Below, piece after piece: positions 35,052 through 44,243 of a DNA stretch of 64,000 nt; the first letter of the stretch is position 1, and each line of letters opens with the position of its first letter. Both the position numbers and the translations under genes were made by a program. This DNA is from Bradyrhizobium sp. Tv2a-2 (GTDB lineage: Bacteria; Pseudomonadota; Alphaproteobacteria; Rhizobiales; Xanthobacteraceae), in contig NZ_AXAI01000007.1 of the NCBI RefSeq assembly GCF_000472425.1, forward strand, positions 323,464 to 387,463, read 5' to 3'. The notes beneath the pieces are model-generated. The model was not told the origin of the DNA and did no database searches. It worked only from the letters and a program-made list of their open reading frames with translations.

Positions 35052-35450
35052 ATGAACGGACTCTCTTCAACCCCTCATACCACCGTCCTGCAGAGCGCGC
35101 TGCGCGGCATCGCCTGCCGCTGCCCGCGTTGCGGCCACGGAAAACTTTTCGCCGGCTTCCTCACCCTGCGTCCGCAGTGCGAATCTTGCGGCCTCGACTA
35201 CGCCTTTATCGATGCAGGCGACGGTCCGGCCATCTTCGTCATCATGCTGGCCGGCGCCGTGGTCGTGACTTGCGCGCTGATCGTGGAGGTGAAATACCAG
35301 CCGCCGTTCTGGGTGCATGCGGCGCTGTGGTTGCCGCTGATCCTGGCGACCACGCTGTTGCCGCTCCGCTCGATGAAAGCGCTGCTGATCGCGCTGCAAT
35401 TCCATCACAAGGCCGCCGAAGGCCGGCTGATCGAACGCGCGCCGAAATGA
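35052..35450 (+). CDS. DUF983 zinc-ribbon membrane protein
   Basis: 132 residues starting MNGLSSTPHTTVLQ. Two CxxC pairs form a likely zinc ribbon (CRCPRCGHGKLFAGFLTLRPQCESCGLDY). A family motif DAGDGPAIFVIMLAGAVVV and two membrane helices follow, ending in LRSMKALLIALQFHHKA. DUF983 genes are regularly placed between ctaE and SURF1 in alphaproteobacteria, suggesting a part in oxidase biogenesis, but no activity is established. Its stop overlaps the SURF1 start (ATGA). Confidence 0.9.
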   Translation: MNGLSSTPHTTVLQSALRGIACRCPRCGHGKLFAGFLTLRPQCESCGLDYAFIDAGDGPAIFVIMLAGAVVVTCALIVEVKYQPPFWVHAALWLPLILATTLLPLRSMKALLIALQFHHKAAEGRLIERAPK

Positions 35451-36205
35451 TGTCGCCTGTTGCGCGTCGGGGCGGTGCCGGTTTCGCTCTTTTCACCCTC
35501 GTCATGGTGGCCGTTTTCATCGGCCTCGGCGTCTGGCAACTGCAGCGACGCGCCGAGAAACATGCGCTGATCGCGGCGCTGACCGAGCGTCTCGCGGCCG
35601 CGCCGGAGTCGCTGCCCGGCGTCTCGCAATGGCTCAAGCTCGATCCCGCGCGTGACGAGTTCCGCCGCGTCAGCTTCACCGCCACTTATGTTCGCGCGCC
35701 CGACGCCATGGTCTATTCCGCCGGCTCCGCCGTGCGCGAGGATATTTCCGGTCCGGGCACCTGGGCCTTCCTGCCCGCGCGCCTCGCAAGCGGCGAGACC
35801 ATCGTGATCAATACGGGCTTTGTCGAGAATACGATGCAGGAGCGCGAGCTCGAGGATCGCGCGGTCGCCAAGCTTGCCACGGGCCAGCCGGTCACGCTCA
35901 CCGGCTATCTGCGCTTCCCGGAGCGCGCGGGTCTGCTCACGCCGGCCGAGAACCGCGGGAAGCGCCTGTGGTTCGTGAGGGATCACGAGGCGATGGCGAG
36001 CCAGCTCGGCTGGGGCAACGTCGCGCCGTTTTACATCGATCTCGAGCAACCAGTGCCGGCGAACGGCGTCCCGAAGCCCGGTCCGCTCACCGTGCACCTG
36101 CGCGACGACCACATGCAATACGCCATCACCTGGTTCTCGCTCGCGGTTGTCGTGGTGATCGCGTTTCTCATGTGGTTGCGTAGTCGTAGGATCGGTAGAG
36201 CGTAA
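35447..36205 (+). CDS. SURF1 family cytochrome oxidase biogenesis protein
   Basis: 252 residues with two membrane helices, near the N-terminus (GFALFTLVMVAVFIGLGVWQLQRR) and the C-terminus (YAITWFSLAVVVVIAFLMWLR), and a periplasmic domain between, the standard SURF1 topology. Family landmarks are GVWQLQRRAEK, FRRVSFTATYV, GPGTWAFLPARLASGETIVINTGFV and HMQYAITWF. SURF1 helps insert heme a into subunit I. Translation is coupled to the DUF983 gene by overlap. Two adjacent ATGs are possible starts. Confidence 0.95.
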   Translation: MMSPVARRGGAGFALFTLVMVAVFIGLGVWQLQRRAEKHALIAALTERLAAAPESLPGVSQWLKLDPARDEFRRVSFTATYVRAPDAMVYSAGSAVREDISGPGTWAFLPARLASGETIVINTGFVENTMQERELEDRAVAKLATGQPVTLTGYLRFPERAGLLTPAENRGKRLWFVRDHEAMASQLGWGNVAPFYIDLEQPVPANGVPKPGPLTVHLRDDHMQYAITWFSLAVVVVIAFLMWLRSRRIGRA

Positions 36206-36258
36206 GCGAAACCCATCATTGTCGTCTTCAAAGCAGGATGGTTTTCGCTTCGCTCTAG
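36197..36258. repeat. Imperfect inverted repeat after SURF1
   Basis: AGAGCGTAAGCGAAACCCATC and GATGGTTTTCGCTTCGCTCT are near-inverses spaced by about 20 bases. The left arm includes the last codons and stop of the SURF1 gene. Similar in style to repeat families A and B but with a different sequence. Confidence 0.6.
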
Positions 36259-36352
36259 CCATCCTGCCGGTCCTGAAACGAGGGCAAAACGGCCTTTCCG
36301 ACCACGCGACCGCATCGCATACTCGGCCTATCGCATCCGGAAAGCCTCTCGC

Positions 36353-36922
36353 ATGTCGACCCCACGCGCCCGCACAGCTCTCATTATCGTCGACGTCCAG
36401 CGCGCCTTCGACGAGTGGGAGGCGGCCGGCAGGCGGCGCAACAATCCGGAAGCGGTGGCGCGGATCGTCGATCTCCTCGCGGCGTTCCGCGATCGCGGCG
36501 CGGCCATCTTCCATATCCGCCACGAGGGCACACGGCCGAACTCGTCGTTCCGGCCTGATGGCACCGGTTACGCCGTCAAGGAGGAGGCGCGCGAGCGTGC
36601 CGGCGAGCCCGTGATCGTCAAGCGCGTCAACGGTGCCTTCATCGGCACCGATCTGGAAACACGGCTGCGTATGGCCGGCATCACCACACTCGTCATCTGC
36701 GGCGCCACCACCAATCATTGCGTGGAGACAACGACGCGCATGGCCGGCAATCTCGGCTTCGACGCCCGCCTTGTGCGCGACGCGACCTGGACCTTCGATC
36801 GCGTCGGCCCGGATGGCGATACGCATTCCGCCGAAGAAATTCACGCAATGACGCTCGCCAATCTCAACGGCGAGTTCGCGCGGATCGTGACGACTGCGGA
36901 GGCAATCGCCGCGCTGGAGTGA
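36353..36922 (+). CDS. Cysteine hydrolase, isochorismatase-like
   Basis: 189 residues. The catalytic triad of the family is readable: D14 in TALIIVDVQRAFDEW, K90 in EPVIVKRVNGAFIGTDLE and C123 in VICGATTNHCVETTTRMAGNLGF. Members hydrolyse amides or vinyl ethers (nicotinamide, N-carbamoylsarcosine, isochorismate). The ATTNHCVETT version is common in uncharacterised 'cysteine hydrolase' proteins, so the substrate cannot be assigned. It stands alone between SURF1 and thrC. Confidence 0.9.
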   Translation: MSTPRARTALIIVDVQRAFDEWEAAGRRRNNPEAVARIVDLLAAFRDRGAAIFHIRHEGTRPNSSFRPDGTGYAVKEEARERAGEPVIVKRVNGAFIGTDLETRLRMAGITTLVICGATTNHCVETTTRMAGNLGFDARLVRDATWTFDRVGPDGDTHSAEEIHAMTLANLNGEFARIVTTAEAIAALE

Positions 36923-37109
36923 GGGCGGCGGCGCCGAAGCGCATTTGTGGGTCATGGACTCCCGGCCGACGACGCGGTTACCATGCCAACAACCCCTTTC
37001 CCCTTCCTCGCAAAACGCTCTATGGTGCCAGCCAAATCTGCTGAGATACGATTTTCTTTTCTAATAAAATCAATGACTTAAGGCCGCGGCCGAGGGTCGG
37101 GAGACGGAT

Positions 37110-38528
37110 TTGGCGCGCTATGTTTCGACGCGGGGGGAGGCACCTCCGCTGGGCTTCTGCGATGTGATGCTGACCGGGCTTGCCCGCGACGGCGGCCTTT
37201 ACGTGCCCGAAATCTGGCCGCAGCTTTCGCCCGAGGCCATCGCCGCCTTCTTCGGCAAGCCCTATTGGGAGGTCGCGGTCGACGTGATCCGTCCCTTCAC
37301 GGGCGGCGAGATTTCCGATGCCGATCTCGGGCGCATGGCGAACGAGGCCTATGCCACCTTCCGCCATCCCGCGGTGGTGCCGCTGAAGCAGATGGCGCCG
37401 CATCTGTTCATGCTGGAGCTGTTTCATGGCCCGACGCTGGCGTTCAAGGACGTCGCCATGCAGCTCATCTCGCGGCTGATGGATCACGTGCTGGCCAAGC
37501 GCGGCGAGCGCACCACCATCGTGGTCGCGACCTCGGGCGACACCGGCGGCGCCGCAGTCGAAGCCTTCGCCAATCTGGAGAATGTCGACCTCGTCGTATT
37601 GTTCCCGCATGGCCGCATCTCCGAGGTGCAGCGGCGGATGATGACCACGACCGGCGCGGCCAATGTGCACGCGCTCGCCATCGAAGGCACCTTCGACGAC
37701 TGCCAGGCACTCGTGAAGGCGATGTTCAACCATCACCGCTTCCGCGACCGTGTGGCGCTGTCCGGCGTCAACTCCATCAACTGGGCGCGTATCGTCGCGC
37801 AAGTCGTCTATTACTTCACGTCCGCGGTCGCGCTCGGCGCGCCGGCGCGACCCGTCACGTTCACCGTGCCGACAGGCAATTTCGGCGACATCTTTGCAGG
37901 CTACGTCGCCAAGCGCATGGGCTTGCCGGTACGCTCGCTGCATATCGCCGCCAACGTCAACGACATCCTGGCGCGCACGCTGAAGACAGGCATCTATGAG
38001 GTGCGCGAGGTGCATGCGACCGCATCGCCCTCGATGGACATCCAGGTGTCCTCGAATTTCGAGCGGCTCTTGTTCGAAGCAGGCGGGCGCGACGCTCCCG
38101 CCGTGCGCCGGCTGATGGAGCAGCTCAAGCAATCCAGCCGCTTCGTGCTGCCCGATGCCATGCTCGCCAGCATCCGCGCGTCGTTTGACGCGGGCCGCGC
38201 CGACGAGACCGAAACCTCGGCTGCCATCCGCGCGGCCTGGCGCGAGGCCGGCGAACTGGTCGATCCGCACACGGCCGTGGCGCTGAGCGTCGCCGAGCGC
38301 GACAGCTCGGACACCGCGGTTCCCAATATCGTGCTGTCGACTGCGCATCCTGCCAAGTTCCCCGACGCGGTCGAGGCTGCCTGTGGCGTTCGGCCGCAAT
38401 TGCCCGCCTGGCTCGACGGGCTGATGACTAGGAACGAGCAGGTCAAGATCATGAAGAACGACCAAAGCGAGGTCGAGCGGTTGGTGCTCTCTGTGAGCCG
38501 CGCCGCAAAGGAAGGAGTCGCCGGATGA
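37110..38528 (+). CDS. thrC: Threonine synthase
   Basis: 472 residues, the long (fungal/gram-negative) class. It converts O-phosphohomoserine to threonine with PLP. The start is a TTG with GGGAGA upstream, giving MARYVSTRGEAPPLGFCDVMLTGLARDGGLYVPE, the normal N-terminus. The PLP lysine is K113 in LFHGPTLAFKDVAMQL. The phosphate-binding TSGDTGGAAVEAF and the later VPTGNFGDIFAGYVAKRMGLPV are family segments. It overlaps the M16 peptidase gene as ATGA, a pairing found throughout the group. Confidence 0.97.
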   Translation: MARYVSTRGEAPPLGFCDVMLTGLARDGGLYVPEIWPQLSPEAIAAFFGKPYWEVAVDVIRPFTGGEISDADLGRMANEAYATFRHPAVVPLKQMAPHLFMLELFHGPTLAFKDVAMQLISRLMDHVLAKRGERTTIVVATSGDTGGAAVEAFANLENVDLVVLFPHGRISEVQRRMMTTTGAANVHALAIEGTFDDCQALVKAMFNHHRFRDRVALSGVNSINWARIVAQVVYYFTSAVALGAPARPVTFTVPTGNFGDIFAGYVAKRMGLPVRSLHIAANVNDILARTLKTGIYEVREVHATASPSMDIQVSSNFERLLFEAGGRDAPAVRRLMEQLKQSSRFVLPDAMLASIRASFDAGRADETETSAAIRAAWREAGELVDPHTAVALSVAERDSSDTAVPNIVLSTAHPAKFPDAVEAACGVRPQLPAWLDGLMTRNEQVKIMKNDQSEVERLVLSVSRAAKEGVAG

Positions 38529-39814
38529 GCGTCGAAGTCACAAAGCTTCCATCCGGGCTCACTGTCGTCACCGATACCATGCCGCATCTGGAGACCGCGG
38601 CGCTCGGCGTCTGGGCCGGCGTCGGCGGCCGCGACGAGAAGCCCAACGAGCATGGCATCTCGCATCTCCTGGAGCATATGGCGTTCAAGGGCACCACGCG
38701 GCGCAGCTCACGCGAGATCGTCGAGGAGATCGAGGCGGTAGGCGGCGATCTCAACGCGGGCACCTCGACCGAGACCACCGCCTATTATGCGCGGGTCATG
38801 AAAGCCGATGTGCCGCTGGCGCTCGACGTGCTTTCCGACATTCTCGCCAATCCCTCCTTCGTGCCGGACGAGCTCGAGCGCGAGAAGAACGTCATCGTCC
38901 AGGAGATCGGCGCTGCCCAGGACACGCCGGACGACGTCGTGTTCGAGCATTTGAATGAGCTCTGCTATCCGGAACAGCCGATGGGGCGCTCGCTGCTCGG
39001 CACCGCCAAGACGCTGAAGCGTTTCGATCGCGACATGCTGCGCGGCTATCTCGCAACTCACTATCGCGCGCCCGACATGGTGGTTGCGGCGGCCGGTGCC
39101 GTCGACCATGCGCACGTGGTGGCCGAGGTCGAGGCTCGCTTCGGCAGTTTCGACCCGACGCCGGCGCCGAAGCCGGAGCCGGCGTCGTTCGGCAAAGGCG
39201 GCTCGCGCGTGGTGCATCGCGACCTCGAGCAGGCGCATCTGACGCTGGCGCTTGAAGGCGTGCCCCAAACCGACCCGTCGCTGTTCTCGCTGCAGGTCTT
39301 CACGAACACGCTCGGCGGCGGCATGTCGTCGCGGCTGTTCCAGGAGGTGCGCGAGAAGCGCGGCCTGTGCTACTCGATCTACACCTTCCATGCGCCCTAT
39401 ACCGACACCGGCTTTTTTGGCCTCTACACCGGCACGGATCCGGCTGACGCGCCCGAAATGATGGAGGTTGTGGTCGACGTCATCAACGAATCCGTGGAGA
39501 CGCTGACCGAAGCCGAGGTGGCCCGCGCCAAGGCGCAGATGAAGGCGGGGCTGCTGATGGCGCTGGAAAGCTGCTCCTCGCGCGCCGAGCAGCTCGCGCG
39601 ACACATTTTGGCGTATGGCCGGCCGCAGACCCTGGAAGAGCTGATCAGTCGCATCGAGGAGGTCAGTGTCGAATCGACGCAGAACGCCGCACGTGCGCTT
39701 CTGACGCGTAGCCGCCCTGCGGTCGTTGCATTGGGCAGCGGCAGGGGACTGGACACGGCGGTGAGTTTTGCGGAAGGATTGACGAGGTCGAAGGAGCGGG
39801 CGCGGCTGCACTGA
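38525..39814 (+). CDS. M16 family zinc metallopeptidase (mitochondrial processing peptidase-like)
   Basis: 429 residues. The inverted zinc motif HxxEH is HLLEHMAFKG (H47, E50, H51), with the downstream third ligand in NVIVQEIGAAQDTPDD. The C-terminal half carries the R/Y motif region LGGGMSSRLFQEVREKRGLCYSIYTFHAPYTDTGFF of M16B enzymes, as in the beta subunit of mitochondrial processing peptidase. Cytoplasmic, no signal peptide. Substrates are unknown in bacteria. Translation is coupled to thrC. Confidence 0.95.
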   Translation: MSVEVTKLPSGLTVVTDTMPHLETAALGVWAGVGGRDEKPNEHGISHLLEHMAFKGTTRRSSREIVEEIEAVGGDLNAGTSTETTAYYARVMKADVPLALDVLSDILANPSFVPDELEREKNVIVQEIGAAQDTPDDVVFEHLNELCYPEQPMGRSLLGTAKTLKRFDRDMLRGYLATHYRAPDMVVAAAGAVDHAHVVAEVEARFGSFDPTPAPKPEPASFGKGGSRVVHRDLEQAHLTLALEGVPQTDPSLFSLQVFTNTLGGGMSSRLFQEVREKRGLCYSIYTFHAPYTDTGFFGLYTGTDPADAPEMMEVVVDVINESVETLTEAEVARAKAQMKAGLLMALESCSSRAEQLARHILAYGRPQTLEELISRIEEVSVESTQNAARALLTRSRPAVVALGSGRGLDTAVSFAEGLTRSKERARLH

Positions 39815-39848
39815 CGGCAGTCACGCCGCGTCCGGGGGAGCATCACGG

Positions 39849-40436
39849 ATGGCCCTGTTTCGATTGCCAACGGGAGGACCGCCCGCGCTGGCGCCGCGCG
39901 GCAACGGCTTGGTATTGCGCGCGCCGCAGATGTCCGACTTTGCGCAATGGACGCATTTGCGCGAATTCAGCCGTGAATATCTCACGCCCTGGGAGCCGAT
40001 CTGGCCGTCCGACGATCTCACCCGCTCCGGGTTCCGCAGGCGGCTGCGCCGCTATGCCGAAGACATCGCCGGCGACCGCTCCTATCCCTTCATCGTTTTC
40101 CGCGAAGCGGATGGCGAGATGATCGGCGGCATCACGGTTGCCAATGTCAGGCGCGGCATCGTGCAGGCCGGGACCATCGGTTACTGGGTCGGCCAGCCGC
40201 ATGCGCATCGCGGCTACATGACCGCCGCGTTGCGCGTGCTGTTGCCGACGCTGTTCGGCGAACTCAATCTGCACCGGGTCGAGGCCGCCTGCATTCCGTC
40301 CAATTTCGCCTCCATCCGCGTGCTGGAGAAATGCGGCTTCACCCGCGAGGGCCTGGCACGGCGCTATCTCTGCATCAATGGCGTCTGGCAGGATCACCTG
40401 CTGTTCGGCCTTTTGAGCGAGGATTTCCGCGGGTAG
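39849..40436 (+). CDS. GNAT acetyltransferase, RimJ/RimL type
   Basis: 195 residues. After RLPTGGPPALAPRGNGLVLRAPQMSDFAQWTHLREFSREYLTPWEPIWP comes the acetyl-CoA motif IGYWVGQPHAHRGYMTAALRVLLPTLFGELNLHRVEAACIPSNFASIRVLEKCGFTREGLARRYLCINGVWQDHLLFGLL. This is the classic RimJ/RimL pattern of ribosomal protein N-terminal acetylation, though many paralogues exist. It is 34 bases after the M16 peptidase gene and probably in the same transcript. Confidence 0.92.
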   Translation: MALFRLPTGGPPALAPRGNGLVLRAPQMSDFAQWTHLREFSREYLTPWEPIWPSDDLTRSGFRRRLRRYAEDIAGDRSYPFIVFREADGEMIGGITVANVRRGIVQAGTIGYWVGQPHAHRGYMTAALRVLLPTLFGELNLHRVEAACIPSNFASIRVLEKCGFTREGLARRYLCINGVWQDHLLFGLLSEDFRG

Positions 40437-40550
40437 CCAAACGGCGTTTCGTGTGCCGGACCATTGGTCCCCTGCCACGGCTTCGCCCTGATCGCCTTGA
40501 TATAGTTTTTGCAGGGGATGACAGCCTGATGCACTCAGGACTTTCGGACA

Positions 40551-41186
40551 ATGGGTAAGACAAGCTTCAAAATCGCGACCTCCAGCCTGCTGGCGCTGAT
40601 GATCGGGGCGATGGTCTCGGCAACGCCGGCGGCGTCGCAGTCGCTGACCGACCGCTTCAAGAGCCTGTTCGGCGGCAAGTCGGACGAGCCGCCGCCACCG
40701 ATCGTGGACAACAAGGGGCCGGCACCTGACATCAACTGTCCGCCGGTCGGGATCCGCGCGGGCGCCTCGACCTTCGCGGTGGCCGCACCGGGCAAGGAGG
40801 CGGTCGGCAACGACGTGCGCTATCAGGCCACCATCACCAAGACCGCGCGCGAATGCATCAAGAACGGCGGCGAGATCACCGCCCGTATCGGCATTCAGGG
40901 CCGCGTCATCGTCGGCCCTGCCGGCGCGCCGACCAGCGTGGAAGTTCCGCTCCGCATCGCCGTGGTGCAGGGCGGCGTGTCCGAAAAGGTGCTGGCCACC
41001 AAGGCCTACCGCACCAATGTCGAGATAGGCGAGCAGGATAGCGTGCCGTTCTCGCTCGTGGTCGACGACCTCGTCTATCCGGAGCCGCAGGGCGCCGACG
41101 GCGACAAATACATCTTCTATATCGGCTTCGACCCGCAGGCGCTGGCCCCGGAGCCGAAGCCAAAGGCTGGGAAGAAGAAGAAGTGA
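40551..41186 (+). CDS. Secreted protein of unknown function
   Basis: 211 residues with a signal peptide (SSLLALMIGAMVSATPAASQ, cleavage near residue 30). LTDRFKSLFGGKSDEPPPPIVDNKGPAPDINCPPVGIRAGASTFAV follows, then a beta-rich domain (ITKTARECIKNGGEITARIGIQGRVIVGPAGAPTSVEVPLRIAVVQGG) with two cysteines, and a lysine-rich tail (PKPKAGKKKK). Similar periplasmic proteins are common in Bradyrhizobium and relatives but unnamed. The basic C-terminal tail could contact the peptidoglycan or membrane. Function not known. Confidence 0.85.
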   Translation: MGKTSFKIATSSLLALMIGAMVSATPAASQSLTDRFKSLFGGKSDEPPPPIVDNKGPAPDINCPPVGIRAGASTFAVAAPGKEAVGNDVRYQATITKTARECIKNGGEITARIGIQGRVIVGPAGAPTSVEVPLRIAVVQGGVSEKVLATKAYRTNVEIGEQDSVPFSLVVDDLVYPEPQGADGDKYIFYIGFDPQALAPEPKPKAGKKKK

Positions 41187-41268
41187 GCGGAGCTGATCGC
41201 GTCGAGTGTGTTGCAACCCACTCTCGGTGTCATCCCGGCCTTTCGCGACCGACGACCGTGGAGCAAGG

Positions 41269-41300
41269 AAAAAGGCCGGCGCGAGATCATCGCGCCGGCC
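41269..41300 (-). terminator. Intrinsic terminator of the F0 ATP synthase operon
   Basis: GGCCGGCGCGA and TCGCGCCGGCC pair perfectly (11 bp) around GATCA, followed on the minus strand by TTTTT. It lies 28 bases past the atpF stop. Confidence 0.85.
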
Positions 41301-41327
41301 TCGGTCATTTTGGTGCCAGAATTTCCG

Positions 41328-41813
41328 TCAGTTCAGCTTTTGCCGAACGTCCGCGATTCCCTTGGTGAGCAGGTCGTCGGCGACCTGGCCCTTTACCGTC
41401 TTCGACAGGATGGTGGAGGCCGCCGCAACCGCGGCGTCGGCGGCCGCAGCGCGGACGTCGGCGAGGGCCTGGGCTTCGGCGAGTGCGATCTTGCTCTCGG
41501 CCGTCTTGGTGCGACGGGCGACGAAGTCTTCCATCTTTGTCTTGGCTTCCGCCGCGATCCGTTCGGCTTCCGCCTTGGCGCTGGCGATGATCTCCTGCGC
41601 CTCGGATTCCGCGGTGGCGCGGCGGGCCTTGTAGTCCGCGAGCACCTTGGCCGCCTCATCCTTCAGGCGCCTGGCGTCATCCAGCTCGGCCTTGATGCGC
41701 TCGGCACGATGGTCGAGTGCGGTCAACACCGTCTTGTGCACGCCGGCATAGGCGAACACCCCCATCAGGATGACGAAGGCAACCGCAACCCAAAATTCCG
41801 GTTCGGCAAACAT
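41328..41813 (-). CDS. atpF: ATP synthase F0 subunit b
   Basis: 161 residues: one N-terminal membrane helix ([20 protein letters not shown]) followed by a long charged, Ala-rich helix ([58 protein letters not shown]). This forms the peripheral stalk that holds F1 against rotation. It is the last gene of the atpI-B-E-b'-b operon, six bases after b'. The F1 genes are elsewhere, as usual in alphaproteobacteria. Confidence 0.95.
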   Translation of the reverse strand: MFAEPEFWVAVAFVILMGVFAYAGVHKTVLTALDHRAERIKAELDDARRLKDEAAKVLADYKARRATAESEAQEIIASAKAEAERIAAEAKTKMEDFVARRTKTAESKIALAEAQALADVRAAAADAAVAAASTILSKTVKGQVADDLLTKGIADVRQKLN

Positions 41814-41819
41814 CTTCCT

Positions 41820-42386
41820 CTACCCCTTCAAGGATGCGTCGACCGCGCGCTGGACCGACTTGCCGTCGGGCGCGATGCCGGTCAGCCGCTGCACGATTGC
41901 GCCGGCCGCGTCCGCCGCGATGCTGCGGACATTGCTCATCGCCGTCGTCCGCGTTGCCGCGATGGTCTTCTCGGCATCCGCAAGCTTCACGGCCAGCCGC
42001 TCTTCCAGCGTCTTGCGCTCGGCGTCCGATTGCGCGTTCAGCTTTTCGCGGGTCTCGTTGCTGATGGCCTGCGCGCGCGAACGGGCGGACGCGAGCTCGG
42101 CCTCATAGGCCTTCAGCGCGGCATCCGATTCGTCCTTGAACTTCTGCGCAGCGGCCAGATCGCCGTCGATCGCATCCTGGCGTGCATCGATCACGCCGCC
42201 GACACGGGGCAGCGCGATGCGCGACACGATCAGGTAGAGCGCGACAAAGGCAATCGCCAGGGACACCAGTTGCGAGGCAAAGGTGTCTTTCTGGAACGGC
42301 GGAAACGCGTGCGCTCCGCCTTCGGCCTCGGTATGGGCCGCGGTGCCTTTCGCCGGCTCCTTGGCCCCGCCATGACTTTCAGCCAT
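41820..42386 (-). CDS. atpF2: ATP synthase F0 subunit b'
   Basis: 188 residues with a polar N-terminal extension ([30 protein letters not shown]), one membrane helix ([27 protein letters not shown]) and a stalk helix with the b-type spacing ([54 protein letters not shown]). The b' subunit pairs with b in photosynthetic and alphaproteobacterial enzymes. The extended His/Glu-rich N-terminus is characteristic of b'. Confidence 0.94.
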   Translation of the reverse strand: MAESHGGAKEPAKGTAAHTEAEGGAHAFPPFQKDTFASQLVSLAIAFVALYLIVSRIALPRVGGVIDARQDAIDGDLAAAQKFKDESDAALKAYEAELASARSRAQAISNETREKLNAQSDAERKTLEERLAVKLADAEKTIAATRTTAMSNVRSIAADAAGAIVQRLTGIAPDGKSVQRAVDASLKG

Positions 42387-42417
42387 GGGCTACTCCTTCA
42401 AGGCTGGCGGCCGGACC

Positions 42418-42645
42418 TTACAGCGCGAACAGCAAGAGCAGCGCGATCAGCAGCGAGAAGATGCCGAGCGCTTCGGTCACGGCGAAGCCGAAGATCAGGT
42501 TGCCGAACTGGCCCTGCGCGGCCGAGGGGTTGCGCACCGCGGCGGCAAGGTAGTTGCCGAAGATGATGCCCACGCCGGCGCCAGCGCCACCCATGCCCAT
42601 GCAGGCGAGACCAGCGCCAATGTACTTCGCGGCAATCGGATCCAT
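42418..42645 (-). CDS. atpE: ATP synthase F0 subunit c
   Basis: 75 residues, two membrane helices joined by the polar loop RNPSAAQGQ. The first helix has the glycine-rich [17 protein letters not shown] and the second carries the proton-binding Glu in [24 protein letters not shown]. The c-ring rotates as protons pass. The start [12 protein letters not shown] is preferred; a farther upstream frame adds 21 residues without family character. Confidence 0.97.
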   Translation of the reverse strand: MDPIAAKYIGAGLACMGMGGAGAGVGIIFGNYLAAAVRNPSAAQGQFGNLIFGFAVTEALGIFSLLIALLLLFAL

Positions 42646-42685
42646 GAATCGAACTCCTTCCAGAGGTTTGGTGAGACGGGCCGGA

Positions 42686-43435
42686 TCAGTGGCCCGGATG
42701 GATAGCATCGTTGAGATAGATGCAGGTGAGGATGGCGAACACGTAGGCCTGCAGGAACGCGACCAGCAGTTCGAGCGCGGTCAGGGCGACCACCAGCGCG
42801 AGCGGCAGCAGGGCGCCGAACCAGCCGACGAAGCCGAAGGCGCCGAGCATGGTGATGAAGCTCGCGAACACTTTCAGGGTGATGTGGCCTGCCAGCATGT
42901 TGGCGAACAGACGCACGCTGTGCGAGACCGGACGCGACAGGAAGGAGATGATCTCGATCGCCACCACCAGCGGCAGGATCACGATCGGAACGCCTGAAGG
43001 CACGAACAGTTTGAAGAATTTCAGGCCGTTCTTGTAGAAGCCGTAGACCAGCACCGTCACGAACACCAGCAGCGCCAGCGCGGCGGTGATGATGATGTGG
43101 CTCGATATCGTGAAGGTGTAGGGAATGATGCCGATGATGTTGGAGACGGCGATCAGCATGAAGATCGAGAACACGAAGGGGAAGAACTTCATGCCCTCGC
43201 GGCCGGCGGTCGAGCGTATCGTGTTGGCGACGAACTCGTAGGAAAGCTCGGCCATGGACTGGAAGCGGCCGGGAACCAGCTGCTTGCCGGCAACGCCGCC
43301 GATCATCAGCAGCGAGATCAGCGCGACCGTGCCGAACATGTAGGCCGAGGAATTGGTGAAGGCGATCTCCTGATTGCCGATATGGCCGATCGTGAAGATC
43401 TTTTCGATGTTGAATTGTTCGATCGGATCGATCAT
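42686..43435 (-). CDS. atpB: ATP synthase F0 subunit a
   Basis: 249 residues with five or six membrane helices. The essential arginine of the proton channel is in [15 protein letters not shown], and [23 protein letters not shown] is the conserved C-terminus. The N-terminus [33 protein letters not shown] is typical of the alphaproteobacterial form. It sits between atpI and atpE. Confidence 0.97.
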   Translation of the reverse strand: MIDPIEQFNIEKIFTIGHIGNQEIAFTNSSAYMFGTVALISLLMIGGVAGKQLVPGRFQSMAELSYEFVANTIRSTAGREGMKFFPFVFSIFMLIAVSNIIGIIPYTFTISSHIIITAALALLVFVTVLVYGFYKNGLKFFKLFVPSGVPIVILPLVVAIEIISFLSRPVSHSVRLFANMLAGHITLKVFASFITMLGAFGFVGWFGALLPLALVVALTALELLVAFLQAYVFAILTCIYLNDAIHPGH

Positions 43436-43503
43436 CCGCGCGGAGTCTCATGCTTCGCCGGAGGGCCCGGCGTATTGAAAATTCAGTGTTCAGGCGTCAG
43501 ACG

Positions 43504-43884
43504 CTATCCGAGCGGCCGGTTCTGTCCGGGGCCAACGCCCGCCGATCTCACCACGTTGACGATGCCGGCCACGAAGCCGAGCAGGAAAAACACGATGAGC
43601 CCGAAAGGCGACGTCGACAGCAGATGGTCGAAGCCCCAGCCAATCACCGCCCCAACAAGGACGCCGGCGACCAATTCCGATGAAAGCCGGAGAGCGCGCG
43701 CCATGGCTGATGCCCTGGCCGCTCCGTCCCCGTTTCCACTTGCGGGTTGGTCAGTCCTGATTTTGCGGCTGTCGCGGAGCGCGGACAACCGCTGGTCAAG
43801 ACTTCCGAGCCTTGCGGAAAGCGCAGCTTCGTCAGGCGATTTATCGCGACTTCCATTTCCGCTGCCGTCCGTGCGTTCCGCCAT
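43504..43884 (-). CDS. atpI: ATP synthase protein I (AtpI/AtpZ family)
   Basis: 126 residues starting MAERTDGSGNGSRDKSPDEAALSARLGSLDQRLSALRDSRK. A hydrophilic N-terminal half is followed by two membrane helices (SSELVAGVLVGAVIGWGFDHLLS, FGLIVFFLLGFVAGIVNVVRSAG). The SSELVAGVLVGAVIGWGFDH and GFVAGIVNV motifs define AtpI, which assists c-ring assembly and Mg2+ handling. First gene of the F0 operon. A 24-codon upstream extension in frame lacks family character. Confidence 0.92.
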   Translation of the reverse strand: MAERTDGSGNGSRDKSPDEAALSARLGSLDQRLSALRDSRKIRTDQPASGNGDGAARASAMARALRLSSELVAGVLVGAVIGWGFDHLLSTSPFGLIVFFLLGFVAGIVNVVRSAGVGPGQNRPLG

Positions 43885-44243
43885 GTTTGGAGACCCGACA
43901 CGATGTCGCTGGAAACAGAAATTACGCCCGTCACCCTTTAAAGCCGCGCGGACCATACTGACCGCAAATCACCGAGTCAAGATTGCGTGTTCAATGCTTA
44001 GCTTGTTGATTCGATTGGATTTCCATCGTCCTGGCGGCATCGCTTCCACAGCGGCCGCTGCGTCGCAATGCGATGGAGCGGTTTTGGTGCCGGCGTTGGC
44101 CCCTGGCGCGGCCCGGTGGACGATTCGGCCGGAGGAGGCTGCTTCAGTCGAATCCGCCTATCGGATGCCCTGCAGGGGAGCCATTCTGTGCGCGGGGTCT
44201 GTTAGGATGAGGGATAGAAACGAGTGCCAGGGAGCCAGTCCGC
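43885..44243. other. Intergenic region between divergent atpI and HCCA isomerase genes
   Basis: About 360 bases with no supported gene; an open frame through here is the extension of an antisense shadow. It should hold the F0 operon promoter. A patch rich in A/T lies around 43965-44025 (ACTGACCGCAAATCACC..., TTAGCTTGTTGATTCGATTGG). No FNR, CtrA or MarR-type palindrome was recognised. Confidence 0.45.

Noticed and set aside
37020..38465. 481-residue open frame antisense to thrC
   Set aside because: Same reason: the plus strand encodes a complete threonine synthase with its PLP lysine. The antisense product has no family character.
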